From contig NZ_LMQU01000009.1 of assembly GCF_001425445.1 (NCBI RefSeq), positions 265,817-329,816 of the forward strand: DNA of 64,000 nt. The letters run 5' to 3'. A model generated the notes under the pieces. It searched no databases. It was not told the DNA's origin and worked only from the letters and a program-made list of their open reading frames with translations. Below are positions 17,266 through 26,324 of this stretch, piece by piece. A program made the translations under genes and the position numbers. The stretch is from Devosia sp. Leaf420. Its GTDB lineage: Bacteria; Pseudomonadota; Alphaproteobacteria; Rhizobiales; Devosiaceae. The stretch's first letter is position 1, and the number at the start of each line of letters is the position of its first letter.

Positions 17266-18960
17266 ATGTCAGAAACACACCTCGAGGCCCATGCCACCGG
17301 GCATGACTATGCATCGCAGCATGACCATCACACCCCGACCGGCTGGCGCCGTTGGGTCTTCTCGACCAACCACAAGGACATTGGGATCATGTATCTCGTG
17401 TTCTCGATCGTGGCTGGTGTGATCGGCGGCATCCTTTCCGGCTTCATGCGCATGGAGCTGCAGGAGCCCGGCATCCAGATTTTCCATGGCCTTGCATCCA
17501 TGGTTTATGGCGTTCAGGGCGACTCCGCCGTCGACGCCGGCAAGCAGATGTACAACGTCTTCACGACGGCCCACGCCCTCATCATGGTGTTCTTCACCGT
17601 CATGCCGGCAACCATGGGTGGCTTTGCCAACTACTTTGCCCCGTTGATGATCGGCGCGCCCGATACCGCCTTCCCGCGCATCAACAACATCGCGTTCTGG
17701 CTTTTGCCGGTGGCGTTCATCCTTCTGCTGATGAGCCTCTTCTTTGAAGGCGCTGGTGGCGTCGGTGGTTTTGGGGGCGGCTGGACCGTCTACCCGCCGC
17801 TCTCGACCGCTGGTCATCCCGGCCCGGCGCTCGATTTTGCCATTCTGTCGCTGCACGTGGCAGGTGTGAGCTCCATCCTTGGCGCTATCAACCTGATCAC
17901 CACCATTCTCAATATGCGCGCCCCGGGCATGACCATCCACAAGATGCCGCTCTTTGCCTGGGCCGTTCTGACCACCGGCTTCCTGCTCTTGCTCGCGCTT
18001 CCCGTTCTTGCCGGCGCGATCACCATGCTGCTGACCGACCGCAACTTCGGCACGACGTTCTTCTCGCCCGAAGGCGGCGGTGATCCGGTATTGTTCCAGC
18101 ACTTGTTCTGGTTCTTCGGTCACCCTGAAGTTTACATCATGATCCTGCCGGGCTTCGGCATCATCAGCCACATCGTGGCAACCTTCAGCCGCAAGCCGGT
18201 GTTCGGTTATATGGCTATGGCCTATGCCATGGTCGCCATCGGCTTCGTCGGGTTCGTCGTGTGGGCGCACCACATGTATACGACCGGTCTTAGCCTCAAC
18301 GTGCAGCGCTACTTCGTTGCGGCCACAATGGTTATCGCCGTGCCGACGGGCGTGAAGATCTTCTCCTGGATCGCCACCATGTGGGGCGGCTCGATCACCT
18401 TCCGCATTCCCATGCTCTGGGCCATCGGCTTCATCTTCCTGTTCACCGTTGGTGGTGTGACGGGTGTGGTGCTGGCCAATGCGGGTGCAGACCGTGCTCT
18501 TCACGACACCTATTACGTCGTGGCGCACTTCCACTACGTGCTCTCGCTCGGTGCCGTGTTCTCGATCTTTGCCGGTTGGTACTACTGGTACCCCAAGATG
18601 TTCGGTCACATGTATTCCGAATTCCTGGGCAAGCTGCACTTCTGGGTCATGTTCGTTGGCGTGAACCTGATCTTCTTCCCGCAGCACTTCCTCGGCCTTG
18701 CCGGCATGCCGCGCCGTTACATCGACTATCCGGATGCCTTCGCACTCTGGAACCGCGTGTCCTCGATCGGCTACTACATCACCTTCGTCGCCATGGTCAT
18801 TTTCTTCTACGCGACCTGGGAAGCTGTTCGTAAGAAGCGTCCGGCCGGTGACAATCCATGGGGTGAAGGCGCGACGACGTTGGAATGGACGCTGAGTTCG
18901 CCTCCGCCTTTCCACCAGTTCTCGACGCTGCCGAAGATCGAATCGACCAACGCGCACTAA
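17266..18960 (+). CDS. coxA: cytochrome c oxidase subunit I
   Basis: Catalytic subunit with haem a and the haem a3-CuB centre, 564 residues and about twelve membrane helices. Visible markers are [11 protein letters not shown] with a low-spin haem histidine, [11 protein letters not shown] with the CuB histidine cross-linked to tyrosine, WAHHMYTTG, and [20 protein letters not shown] carrying the remaining haem ligands. These mark an A-type haem-copper oxidase. A histidine-rich N terminus precedes the first helix. Part of the coxB-coxA-ctaB operon. Confidence 0.97.
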   Translation: MSETHLEAHATGHDYASQHDHHTPTGWRRWVFSTNHKDIGIMYLVFSIVAGVIGGILSGFMRMELQEPGIQIFHGLASMVYGVQGDSAVDAGKQMYNVFTTAHALIMVFFTVMPATMGGFANYFAPLMIGAPDTAFPRINNIAFWLLPVAFILLLMSLFFEGAGGVGGFGGGWTVYPPLSTAGHPGPALDFAILSLHVAGVSSILGAINLITTILNMRAPGMTIHKMPLFAWAVLTTGFLLLLALPVLAGAITMLLTDRNFGTTFFSPEGGGDPVLFQHLFWFFGHPEVYIMILPGFGIISHIVATFSRKPVFGYMAMAYAMVAIGFVGFVVWAHHMYTTGLSLNVQRYFVAATMVIAVPTGVKIFSWIATMWGGSITFRIPMLWAIGFIFLFTVGGVTGVVLANAGADRALHDTYYVVAHFHYVLSLGAVFSIFAGWYYWYPKMFGHMYSEFLGKLHFWVMFVGVNLIFFPQHFLGLAGMPRRYIDYPDAFALWNRVSSIGYYITFVAMVIFFYATWEAVRKKRPAGDNPWGEGATTLEWTLSSPPPFHQFSTLPKIESTNAH

Positions 18961-19029
18961 GTCGTGGTTTGAGAAGTCCGTGGATCGCGCCCAAGTGTGC
19001 GGTTCACACCAAAAGTTTGGAAGAGTTCA

Positions 19030-19965
19030 GTGACCTATATCGACGACAGCAAGGGAATGCCCGCTTTGGCGGGTGAGGCACGGGTCGAGGATTACCTCGC
19101 CCTGCTCAAACCTCGTGTCATGTCGCTGGTTGTCTTCACCGCACTCGTCGGCATGCTGGTCGCGCCGGGCGGCATCAACCCGATCATCGGGCTCATTGCC
19201 ATCATCTGCATCGCTATCGGTGGCGGCGCGTCGGGCGCGCTCAATATGTGGTACGATGCCGATATCGACGCCATCATGAGCCGGACGCAGAACCGACCGA
19301 TCCCGGCAGGGCGGATTTCCGAAGGCGAAGCGCTGAGCTTTGGCCTCGTTCTCTCGGCCTTCTCGGTGTCGCTTCTCGGCCTTGCGACCAATTGGGTGGC
19401 TGGCGGGCTCCTTGCCTTCACCATCTTCTTTTATGCCGTTATCTATACGATGTGGCTCAAGCGCTCGACGCCCCAGAACATCGTTATCGGTGGCGCGGCC
19501 GGTGCCTTTCCAGCCATGATTGGCTGGGCTGCGGTCAGCGGCACCATCACCTGGGAAAGCCTCTCGCTGTTCCTCATCGTCTTCCTTTGGACCCCGCCGC
19601 ATTTCTGGGCCCTGGCGCTCTATAAGCAGAGCGACTATGCCGCGGCCGGCGTACCGATGATGCCGAACGTTGCTGGCGAGGCATCCACCAAGCGCCAGAT
19701 TTTCGTCTATTCGGTAATCCTTGCCGTGTCGTCTTTCGTGCCGATTTATCTGGGCGTGGGAAGCTGGATATACGGTGTCGTTGCGGCGGCAACCGGCGCT
19801 GCCTTCATCTATCTTGCGGTCCGCATTCTTCGTGCGCCAAACAGCGTCGACATGAAGAAGGCGGCACGCCGGCTTTTCACCTATTCGCTGAGTTACCTTT
19901 TCGTGCTGTTCCTTGCGCTGCTCGTCGATACCTTCGTTTCGCGCCTCGGAGGGTTCTGGCTGTGA
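19030..19965 (+). CDS. ctaB: protoheme IX farnesyltransferase (haem O synthase)
   Basis: UbiA-fold membrane prenyltransferase that converts haem B to haem O, needed for the oxidase. The 311-residue protein contains [20 protein letters not shown], then [23 protein letters not shown] as the first Asp motif and the TPHFWAL-like stretch [15 protein letters not shown]. The start is GTG 19030 with GGAAGAG four bases upstream; a GTG at 18997 and an ATG at 19057 are less likely. Its stop overlaps the start of the next small gene (GTGA). Confidence 0.95.
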   Translation: MTYIDDSKGMPALAGEARVEDYLALLKPRVMSLVVFTALVGMLVAPGGINPIIGLIAIICIAIGGGASGALNMWYDADIDAIMSRTQNRPIPAGRISEGEALSFGLVLSAFSVSLLGLATNWVAGGLLAFTIFFYAVIYTMWLKRSTPQNIVIGGAAGAFPAMIGWAAVSGTITWESLSLFLIVFLWTPPHFWALALYKQSDYAAAGVPMMPNVAGEASTKRQIFVYSVILAVSSFVPIYLGVGSWIYGVVAAATGAAFIYLAVRILRAPNSVDMKKAARRLFTYSLSYLFVLFLALLVDTFVSRLGGFWL

Positions 19966-20144
19966 GCACTGAGACCCCCGTGAGCCAACCAAGCGCTGCC
20001 GATCTGCAGGCTGCCGAAGCCCTGAAGCGTGTACGTCGCCGCCGGTCGCTTGCCCTTGCCGGCGCCCTCGCGCTGTTCGCGATCACCTTTTATGTGCTGA
20101 CCATCGTCAAGATGGGCCCGGCGCTGTTTGACAGGGCGCTGTAA
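19962..20144 (+). CDS. small membrane protein of the cox operon (CoxF-like)
   Basis: A 60-residue protein with a basic stretch (RVRRRRS) followed by one membrane helix around residues 30-50. Such a small gene usually sits between ctaB and ctaG in rhizobia and is sometimes called coxF. It starts with GTG overlapping the ctaB stop, and its own stop overlaps the ctaG start (TAATG). The role is unknown; assembly or stability of the oxidase is an inference from position. Confidence 0.8.
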   Translation: MSTETPVSQPSAADLQAAEALKRVRRRRSLALAGALALFAITFYVLTIVKMGPALFDRAL

Positions 20145-20710
20145 TGACTTCTGTCGCACCTGACCATCGAGACAATCTCAGCGAACGCAAGAACCGCCGC
20201 ATCGGCGTGAGCCTTGCCGTGCTGGTTGCCGGCATGGTGGGCCTCGCATTCGCCTCTGTGCCGCTCTATCAGTTGTTCTGCCAGGTCACTGGCTTTGGCG
20301 GCACGACGCAGGTGGCGGAGGCCAATCCGAAGGGTTTCATAGCGCGCGAAATGCGCGTGCGCTTCGACGTCAACGTCGAAAATACGCTGCCCTGGACCGT
20401 CAAACCGGCCGCCTCGATCACCGACAAGATCGGCGCCGTCGATACGGTCAACTACGTGGCGACCAATAATTCGGATAAGCCGATAACCGGCCAGGCGATT
20501 TTTAACGTCGTGCCCGAGCAGGCCGGTATCTACTTCAACAAGATCGAGTGCTTCTGCTTTACCGAGCAGACGCTGCAGCCGGGCGAGACGGTCGATATGC
20601 CGATCGTCTTCTTCGTCGATCCCGATATCGCGGACAACCGCGAACTCAACACGATTAAAGAGATAACGCTCTCTTATACATTCTACGCTTCAGACAGTGA
20701 GGGAAGCTGA
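20144..20710 (+). CDS. ctaG: cytochrome c oxidase assembly protein CtaG
   Basis: Copper chaperone of the Cox11/CtaG family that delivers copper to CuB of subunit I. The 188-residue protein has one N-terminal membrane helix (residues about 22-42, ending VPLYQLFCQVTGFGG) and a periplasmic beta domain. The copper motif CFCF lies in IECFCFTEQ near residue 130. It is translationally coupled to the preceding small gene and lies two bases before coxC. Confidence 0.95.
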   Translation: MTSVAPDHRDNLSERKNRRIGVSLAVLVAGMVGLAFASVPLYQLFCQVTGFGGTTQVAEANPKGFIAREMRVRFDVNVENTLPWTVKPAASITDKIGAVDTVNYVATNNSDKPITGQAIFNVVPEQAGIYFNKIECFCFTEQTLQPGETVDMPIVFFVDPDIADNRELNTIKEITLSYTFYASDSEGS

Positions 20711-20712
20711 AC

Positions 20713-21549
20713 ATGGCCGCCATTGAGAAGAACCATGATTACCATATGGTAGAGCCGTCGCCCTGGCCCTTTGCGATGTCGGCCGCGGTACTGGTCATGA
20801 TGATCGGTGCCGTGTTCTGGATGCACCAGTGGACCCCGTGGCTGTTTTTCATCGGCCTCGCCGGTGTTCTCTACGTTTTCTACGCCTGGTGGGCCGATGT
20901 GGTGAAGGAAGCCAATAACGGCGTCGACCACACCCCGGTCGTGCAGATGCACCACCGCTATGGCATGATCCTCTTCATCGCTTCCGAAGTCATGTTCTTC
21001 GTCGCGTGGTTCTGGGCCTATTTCGATGGCTTCTTCCGCCTCGACGACGTCGAGCAATATGCCCGCGTCGCGGCCACTGGTGGCCACTGGCCTCCGACCG
21101 GCATTGAGCTGTTCGATCCCTTCCACCTGCCCCTGTTCAACACGCTGATCCTCCTGACCTCGGGCACGACCGTCACCTGGGCGCACCATGCGCTGCTTGA
21201 AAACGACCGCAAGGGCCTGCGCTGGGGTCTTGCGATCACCGTTGCGCTCGGCGTGCTGTTCTCGTTCGTGCAGTATCTCGAATATACCCATGCAGGGTTC
21301 TCGTTCGCGGGCAGCATGTATGGCGCGACCTTCTTCATGGCGACCGGCTTCCACGGTTTCCACGTTCTGATCGGCACCATCTTCCTCGCGGTCTGCTTGA
21401 TCCGCGCCGAACGCGGCGACTTCACTCCCGAGCGTCACCTCGGCTTCGAATTTGCCGCCTGGTATTGGCACTTCGTCGACGTGGTGTGGCTGTTCCTCTT
21501 TGCCTCGATCTATGTCTGGGGCAGCTGGGGCGTGGCGCTCAGCCACTGA
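20713..21549 (+). CDS. coxC: cytochrome c oxidase subunit III
   Basis: Third core subunit of the aa3 oxidase, 278 residues with seven predicted membrane helices. Typical blocks are HDYHMVEPSPWP at the start, the conserved glutamate in GMILFIASEVMFFVAWFWAYF, GTTVTWAHHALLE, and the C-terminal AWYWHFVDVVWLFLFASIYVW. It closes the core operon; an intrinsic terminator follows. Confidence 0.96.
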   Translation: MAAIEKNHDYHMVEPSPWPFAMSAAVLVMMIGAVFWMHQWTPWLFFIGLAGVLYVFYAWWADVVKEANNGVDHTPVVQMHHRYGMILFIASEVMFFVAWFWAYFDGFFRLDDVEQYARVAATGGHWPPTGIELFDPFHLPLFNTLILLTSGTTVTWAHHALLENDRKGLRWGLAITVALGVLFSFVQYLEYTHAGFSFAGSMYGATFFMATGFHGFHVLIGTIFLAVCLIRAERGDFTPERHLGFEFAAWYWHFVDVVWLFLFASIYVWGSWGVALSH

Positions 21550-21574
21550 TCGGGCAGGGAGCCCGGAATTTGGG

Positions 21575-21601
21575 GGCGCGGCCAAGGCTGCGCCTCTTTT
21601 T
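21575..21601 (+). terminator. intrinsic terminator after coxC
   Basis: GGCGCGGCC (21575-21583) pairs with GGCTGCGCC (21586-21594) with one G-U pair and a short AA loop, followed by TCTTTTT. It lies between coxC and the DUF983 gene and may only partly stop transcription, because DUF983 and SURF1 belong to the same functional set. Confidence 0.7.
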
Positions 21602-21618
21602 GCATCAAGAAGCAGTTT

Positions 21619-21972
21619 ATGGCGCAGCCCAATCCGATCCTGACCGGCCTTCTTTGCCGCTGTCCCCGCTGCGGCGAGGGACGGCTCTTTGCCGGTTATC
21701 TCAAGCTGGCGCCGCAATGCGAAAAGTGCGGCCTCGATCTCGCCTTTGCCGATAGCGGTGATGGCCCCGCCGTGTTCGTCATCTTTCTCGTTGCTCCTCT
21801 GGTGCTCGTTATGGCGCTGATCCTCGGCGCTGTCGCCACCGTGCCACCCTGGATGCATCTCGTGATTTGGATTCCGGTAACCGTGTTTTTGAGCCTCGCG
21901 CTGCTGCCGCCGTTCAAAGGCGTGCTCGTCAATCTGCAGTTTCTCCACGATGCGCACGAGGGACATCAATGA
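21619..21972 (+). CDS. DUF983 domain-containing membrane protein
   Basis: A 117-residue protein with two zinc-ribbon-like Cys pairs (RCPRCGEG and QCEKCGLDL) and two membrane helices (about residues 53-73 and 80-100). DUF983 genes are common next to oxidase assembly genes in alphaproteobacteria. The role is unknown, though metal or haem handling is often suspected. Its stop overlaps the SURF1 start (ATGA). Confidence 0.85.
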   Translation: MAQPNPILTGLLCRCPRCGEGRLFAGYLKLAPQCEKCGLDLAFADSGDGPAVFVIFLVAPLVLVMALILGAVATVPPWMHLVIWIPVTVFLSLALLPPFKGVLVNLQFLHDAHEGHQ

Positions 21973-22733
21973 CCACGCGTCGCCTCGGGCTAAAAGAATG
22001 GGTTTTTGCCGCCCTCATGCTGGTGCTGGCGGCCGTCTGCGTTTTTCTCGGCAACTGGCAGATGCAGCGACTGGCCGAAAAGGAGGCGCTCATCGCAGCG
22101 GTCGATGCGCGCCTGACCGCGGCCCCTGTTCCCGTGCCTGGCCCGGAATCGTGGTCGACGCTTGATCCGCAAACGATCGTTTATCAACCGGTGACGCTCA
22201 CCGGCGCCTATCGCTATACCCAGACGTCGACCGTGTTCACGAGTCTTGCCAGTGCGAAGGGGCAATATTCAGGCCCCGGCTATTGGGTGATGACGCCGTT
22301 CGAGCTGCAAGGCGGCGGCACGGTATTCGTCAATCGTGGCTTCGTACCGCAGCAATATCAGGAAGCGGCGGCGCTCGGCGATCTTCACGGCGAAGACCCT
22401 GGCATCGTCACCATTACAGGCGTGGTCCGTACGCCCGAGCAGGCTGATTTCATGACGCCTGAGGCCGATACATCCAATCGGATCGAGTGGGTGCGCGATC
22501 CCTTGCGGTTGGCCCAACTTGCCGATCCAGCGCTTGCGCCGATCGCGCCCTTCTATATCGATCTGCCGGCCGGCGCCCCAGGCGATCTGCCTCAGGCGGG
22601 CGAGACCGTCGTTACCTTCCCCAACAACCATTTCGGTTATGCTCTGACCTGGTATGGCTTTGCCATTGTCGCTGTGGTCATGCTCGGCTTTTGGCTGTTT
22701 CGCCAAAGCCGCCAGCCGTCAAAACCGGCGTGA
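21969..22733 (+). CDS. SURF1 family oxidase assembly protein
   Basis: Member of the SURF1/Shy1 family, which helps insert haem a into subunit I. The 254-residue protein has the expected hairpin of two membrane helices: one at residues about 10-28 followed by LGNWQMQRLAEKEAL, and one near the C terminus (WYGFAIVAVVMLGFWLF). Between them are VFVNRGFVPQ and FPNNHFGYALTWY, the family's best blocks. It is coupled to DUF983 through an ATGA overlap. Confidence 0.92.
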   Translation: MTTRRLGLKEWVFAALMLVLAAVCVFLGNWQMQRLAEKEALIAAVDARLTAAPVPVPGPESWSTLDPQTIVYQPVTLTGAYRYTQTSTVFTSLASAKGQYSGPGYWVMTPFELQGGGTVFVNRGFVPQQYQEAAALGDLHGEDPGIVTITGVVRTPEQADFMTPEADTSNRIEWVRDPLRLAQLADPALAPIAPFYIDLPAGAPGDLPQAGETVVTFPNNHFGYALTWYGFAIVAVVMLGFWLFRQSRQPSKPA

Positions 22734-22803
22734 TCGGCAAAACCTTGCGGCGAAGCGTCGCTTTCACTAGGTTGCAACAATTCTAAAAGGGCTTTCCCTT
22801 CCG

Positions 22804-24198
22804 ATGCAGTTTGTTTCGACGCGTGGCCAGGCGCCTGCGCTTGGTTTCTCAGATGCGGTCCTTGCGGGCCTGGCTTCCGATGGCGGTCTCTATGTGCCGG
22901 CCAGTTGGCCTCAGTTTTCCGCAGATGAAATCGCGGCCTTTGCAGGGAAACCCTATGCCGATGTCGCCTATGCCATCATCTCGCGCTTTACCGGCGACGA
23001 AATTCCGGCCGCGACGCTGAAGTCGATCATCGATGGCGCCTATGCGAGTTTTCGTCATCCGTCGGTGACGCCGCTGGTCGAACTCGAGCCTAATCATTTC
23101 GTGCTTGAGCTTTTTCATGGTCCCACCTTGGCCTTCAAGGATGTGGCGATGCAGTTTTTGAGCCGCATCATGGACCATATCCTTTCGTCCCGTGGCCTCC
23201 GCGCTACCATCGTTGGCGCGACATCGGGGGACACGGGTTCCGCCGCCATCGAAGCGTTCCGCGGTCGCGACACCACTGACATTTTCATTCTGCATCCCGA
23301 GGGTCGAACTTCGGAAGTGCAGCGCCGGCAGATGACGACGGTGCTCGATGCCAATGTGCACAATATCGCGCTCAGCGGCACATTCGACGATTGCCAGGAT
23401 GCCGTGAAGGCGATGTTCAACCATCATGCCTTCCGCGACCGCGTGCGCCTCTCAGGCGTCAATTCCATCAATTGGGGCCGCATCGTCGCGCAGATCGTCT
23501 ATTATTTTACGGCCGGCGTATCGCTGGGCGCGCCTTATCGGCCGGTCAGTTTTACTGTGCCGACGGGTAATTTCGGCGATATCTTTGCCGGCTATTGCGC
23601 CAAGCGCATGGGCCTGCCGATCGAAAAGCTCGTCATCGCCACCAATTCCAACGACATCCTGCGCCGCACCATCGATACAGGCCGCTATGAGATGCAGGGC
23701 GTTGCCCCCACCATTAGCCCGTCGATGGACATCCAGATCTCTTCCAATTTCGAACGGCTGCTGTTCGAATCGGCCGGGCGCGACGCCAGTGCCGTCGGCC
23801 GCATGATGGCCGCGCTCAAGCAATCGCGTGGGTTCGACCTGCCGGAAGGCGCCATATCCGCCATCCGTTCCGAATTTGCGGCTGGTACGGCCAATGAAGC
23901 GGCGACGAGCGAGACGATTGCCCAGACCTGGGCGAACTCGTCCTACCTTCTCGATCCACACACCGCTGTTGGGGTCAGCGTGGCGCGCAGCCTTTCGGGC
24001 TCTGCAACGCCCATGATCACGCTCGCAACGGCTCATCCGGCAAAGTTCCCGGCGGCCGTAAACGCCGCCTCGGGCATCGAGCCGCCGCTGCCGGCATGGC
24101 TTGCCGATCTTTATGAGCGGCCCGAACGGGTTGAACTGCTGGCCAATGACCAGCGTATTTTGGAAGACTTTATCGGGGCGCGCACCCGCGCGGCCTGA
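22804..24198 (+). CDS. thrC: threonine synthase
   Basis: PLP enzyme converting O-phosphohomoserine to threonine. The 464-residue length fits the fungal/proteobacterial long form. The PLP lysine is in FHGPTLAFKDVAMQF near residue 110, and the phosphate-binding loop is GATSGDTGSAA near 138. PTGNFGDIFAGY near 256 is another conserved block. It starts at ATG 22804 and is followed after 60 bp by the M16 peptidase, an order common in rhizobia. Confidence 0.96.
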   Translation: MQFVSTRGQAPALGFSDAVLAGLASDGGLYVPASWPQFSADEIAAFAGKPYADVAYAIISRFTGDEIPAATLKSIIDGAYASFRHPSVTPLVELEPNHFVLELFHGPTLAFKDVAMQFLSRIMDHILSSRGLRATIVGATSGDTGSAAIEAFRGRDTTDIFILHPEGRTSEVQRRQMTTVLDANVHNIALSGTFDDCQDAVKAMFNHHAFRDRVRLSGVNSINWGRIVAQIVYYFTAGVSLGAPYRPVSFTVPTGNFGDIFAGYCAKRMGLPIEKLVIATNSNDILRRTIDTGRYEMQGVAPTISPSMDIQISSNFERLLFESAGRDASAVGRMMAALKQSRGFDLPEGAISAIRSEFAAGTANEAATSETIAQTWANSSYLLDPHTAVGVSVARSLSGSATPMITLATAHPAKFPAAVNAASGIEPPLPAWLADLYERPERVELLANDQRILEDFIGARTRAA

Positions 24199-24258
24199 AG
24201 CATAATCGGACCATGGCGGGAGAGCCCAAAGGCCCCCGCGCGGTTCAGGAGGAAGAGT

Positions 24259-25521
24259 GTGACGGTACAAACGACGACTCTCGAAAACGGCATGGTGGTG
24301 CTGACCGATGACATGCCGCATCTCGAGAGTGCCTCGCTCGGCGTCTGGGTAAAAGCCGGTGCTCGCTCGGAGCGCAAGGCCGAGCACGGCATTTCGCACC
24401 TTCTTGAACACATGGCCTTCAAAGGCACCAAGAGCCGCACGGCGCTCGAAATTGCCGAGACCATCGAAAATGTCGGCGGCGACCTCAATGCCGCGACTTC
24501 GATCGAGCATACCGGCTATTTTGCGCGCGTGCTCAAGGAAGACGTCGTTCTCGCGGCTGATATCCTCTCGGATATTTTGCAGAATTCGACCTTCGACGAA
24601 AACGAAATGACCCGCGAGCAGCAGGTCATCGTTCAGGAAATTGGCGCGGCGCGCGACAACCCCGATGACCACGTCTTCGATCTGTTTCAGCAGGCGGCCT
24701 ATCCAACCCAGCCCATTGGCCGCACTATTTTGGGCACGGTTGATTCGGTGCGGGATTTTTCACCCGAAATGGTCCGCAAATATATGCGCCGCAACTATGT
24801 GGGCGACCACATGGTCATGGCCGCTGCGGGCAATGTCGATCATGACGAGCTCGTCGAAGTCGCCAAGCAGCGCTTTGCCGACCTGACTCCGAATGGTGCG
24901 CCGGCGCCGCAGCGCGCCGAATATCAAGGCGGCGAAGAGCGGCTGATTTCGGACCACGAACAGGCCCATATCGTGCTGGGCTTTGAGGGCCGTGCCTATA
25001 ATTCCGATGGCTTTTATGCCGCGCAGGTGCTTGCCTCTGTTCTCGGCGGCGGCATGAGTTCTCGCCTTTTCCAGGAAGTGCGCGAAAAGCGCGGCCTCTG
25101 CTATTCCGTCTATTCCTTCCACTGGGCCTTTGCCGATAGCGGCGTCTTCGGCGTTGCCGCGGCGACGGGCGAAGACGAAGTCTCTGAACTCGTCCCTGTT
25201 GTGCTCGATGAACTCAAGCGCGCGGCTGAAACCATCTCGGAAGAGGAAGTGGTGCGCGTCCGCAACCAGATCCGCGCCGGTCTCCTCATGTCGCTCGAAA
25301 GCCCTTCGGCCCGCGCCGGTCAGCTGGCACGCCAGCAGATCCTCTGGGGCCGCCCTATCCAGATGGCAGAGACGGTCGAGCGCATCAACCGCATTACCGC
25401 GCAGCGTGTGCGCGAGGTGGCCGAACAGATTTTCACCAGCTCGACGCCGACACTTGCCGGTATTGGGCCGATCAGCCGGCTGGCCGATGTCGAAAGCATC
25501 GGCGAGACGCTCAAGCGCTAA
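24259..25521 (+). CDS. M16 family zinc metallopeptidase
   Basis: A 420-residue peptidase related to the mitochondrial processing peptidase beta subunit. The inverted zinc motif HLLEH lies in GISHLLEHMAFKGT near residue 47, with the downstream glutamate in the region of EIGAARDNPDDHVFD. The C-terminal half contains LGGGMSSRLFQEVREKRGLCYSVYS, the second family signature. No signal peptide is visible, so it is probably cytoplasmic. The start is GTG 24259 behind an AGGAGGAAG site. A GNAT gene follows after three bases. Confidence 0.93.
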   Translation: MTVQTTTLENGMVVLTDDMPHLESASLGVWVKAGARSERKAEHGISHLLEHMAFKGTKSRTALEIAETIENVGGDLNAATSIEHTGYFARVLKEDVVLAADILSDILQNSTFDENEMTREQQVIVQEIGAARDNPDDHVFDLFQQAAYPTQPIGRTILGTVDSVRDFSPEMVRKYMRRNYVGDHMVMAAAGNVDHDELVEVAKQRFADLTPNGAPAPQRAEYQGGEERLISDHEQAHIVLGFEGRAYNSDGFYAAQVLASVLGGGMSSRLFQEVREKRGLCYSVYSFHWAFADSGVFGVAAATGEDEVSELVPVVLDELKRAAETISEEEVVRVRNQIRAGLLMSLESPSARAGQLARQQILWGRPIQMAETVERINRITAQRVREVAEQIFTSSTPTLAGIGPISRLADVESIGETLKR

Positions 25522-25524
25522 ATC

Positions 25525-26142
25525 ATGCTCTGGCCCTGGTCGTCGCCGGAGCAATTGATCACGCTACGCGGGCGCAGCATCGCTTTGCGCCTGCCGCAGA
25601 TGCGCGACTATACGGCTTGGTATAATCTGCGCCGCTCCAGCCAGGATTTCCTCAAACCCTTCGAGCCGCGTTGGACCGAGGCCGATCTTGGCCGTCGCGT
25701 GTTCTCCATGCGGGTGCGCCGGGCGCGGCAGGAAGCCGAGCAGGGAACCGACTACACGTTTTTTATTTTTCTCGATGACGGCAGCAATACCTTGGTTGGC
25801 GGGATAACCCTCTCCAATGTCCGGCGTCGTGCGGCGCAATTCGTCAATCTGGGCTACTGGATGGGCCAGTCTTATGCCGGCAAGGGGCTGATGAGCGAAG
25901 CCGTCGAGGTGTCGCTCGCCTTCACCTTCGAAACGCTCGACCTCCATCGCGTCCACGCTGCTTTCCTACCGCACAATATTGCATCGCGGCGGGTGCTCGA
26001 AAAAAATGGCTTTGTCGAGGAAGGCTTTGCCGAACGTTACCTGCAGATCAATGGCCGCTGGGAAGACCATGTGCTGATGGGGCTGACGCGCGAGCGCTGG
26101 GACAGTTTCCGCTTCGCAAGTCCACATCATCGTGTTGCCTGA
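25525..26142 (+). CDS. GNAT family N-acetyltransferase (RimJ/RimL type)
   Basis: A 205-residue acetyltransferase of the RimJ group, which modifies N termini of ribosomal or other proteins. GNAT motif A appears as NLGYWMGQSYAGKGLMSEAV near residue 112, and motif B as LDLHRVHAAFLPHNIASRRVLEKNGFVEEG. It follows the M16 peptidase by three bases, so it is probably in the same transcript. The substrate is unknown. Confidence 0.9.
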   Translation: MLWPWSSPEQLITLRGRSIALRLPQMRDYTAWYNLRRSSQDFLKPFEPRWTEADLGRRVFSMRVRRARQEAEQGTDYTFFIFLDDGSNTLVGGITLSNVRRRAAQFVNLGYWMGQSYAGKGLMSEAVEVSLAFTFETLDLHRVHAAFLPHNIASRRVLEKNGFVEEGFAERYLQINGRWEDHVLMGLTRERWDSFRFASPHHRVA

Positions 26143-26324
26143 CCGGTGGGACGTCCATCACGTTCCACATCGCACTGCGCCACCCCGCTTGCCGCAAGGG
26201 TCAATCTCTCGTACCAAAGGTGCGCCCCCTTTGGAGGTTACCAAAGCCAAAGGCTTGTCCCCCCGCGTTATCCGCGGCCGACTGCCGCCACAATGAAGCC
26301 TTGTGTGGGAATTAGCTGCTCTTG

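Noticed and set aside
17269..18957. 562-codon open frame antisense to coxA
   Set aside because: Highly charged His/Arg/Asp-rich sequence, complementary to a certain membrane protein gene.
20683..21969. 428-codon open frame antisense to coxC, DUF983 and part of ctaG
   Set aside because: Shadow of well-supported genes; composition is not protein-like.
23452..24672. 406-codon open frame antisense to thrC and the M16 gene
   Set aside because: Runs across two certain genes on the other strand and has no recognisable family.
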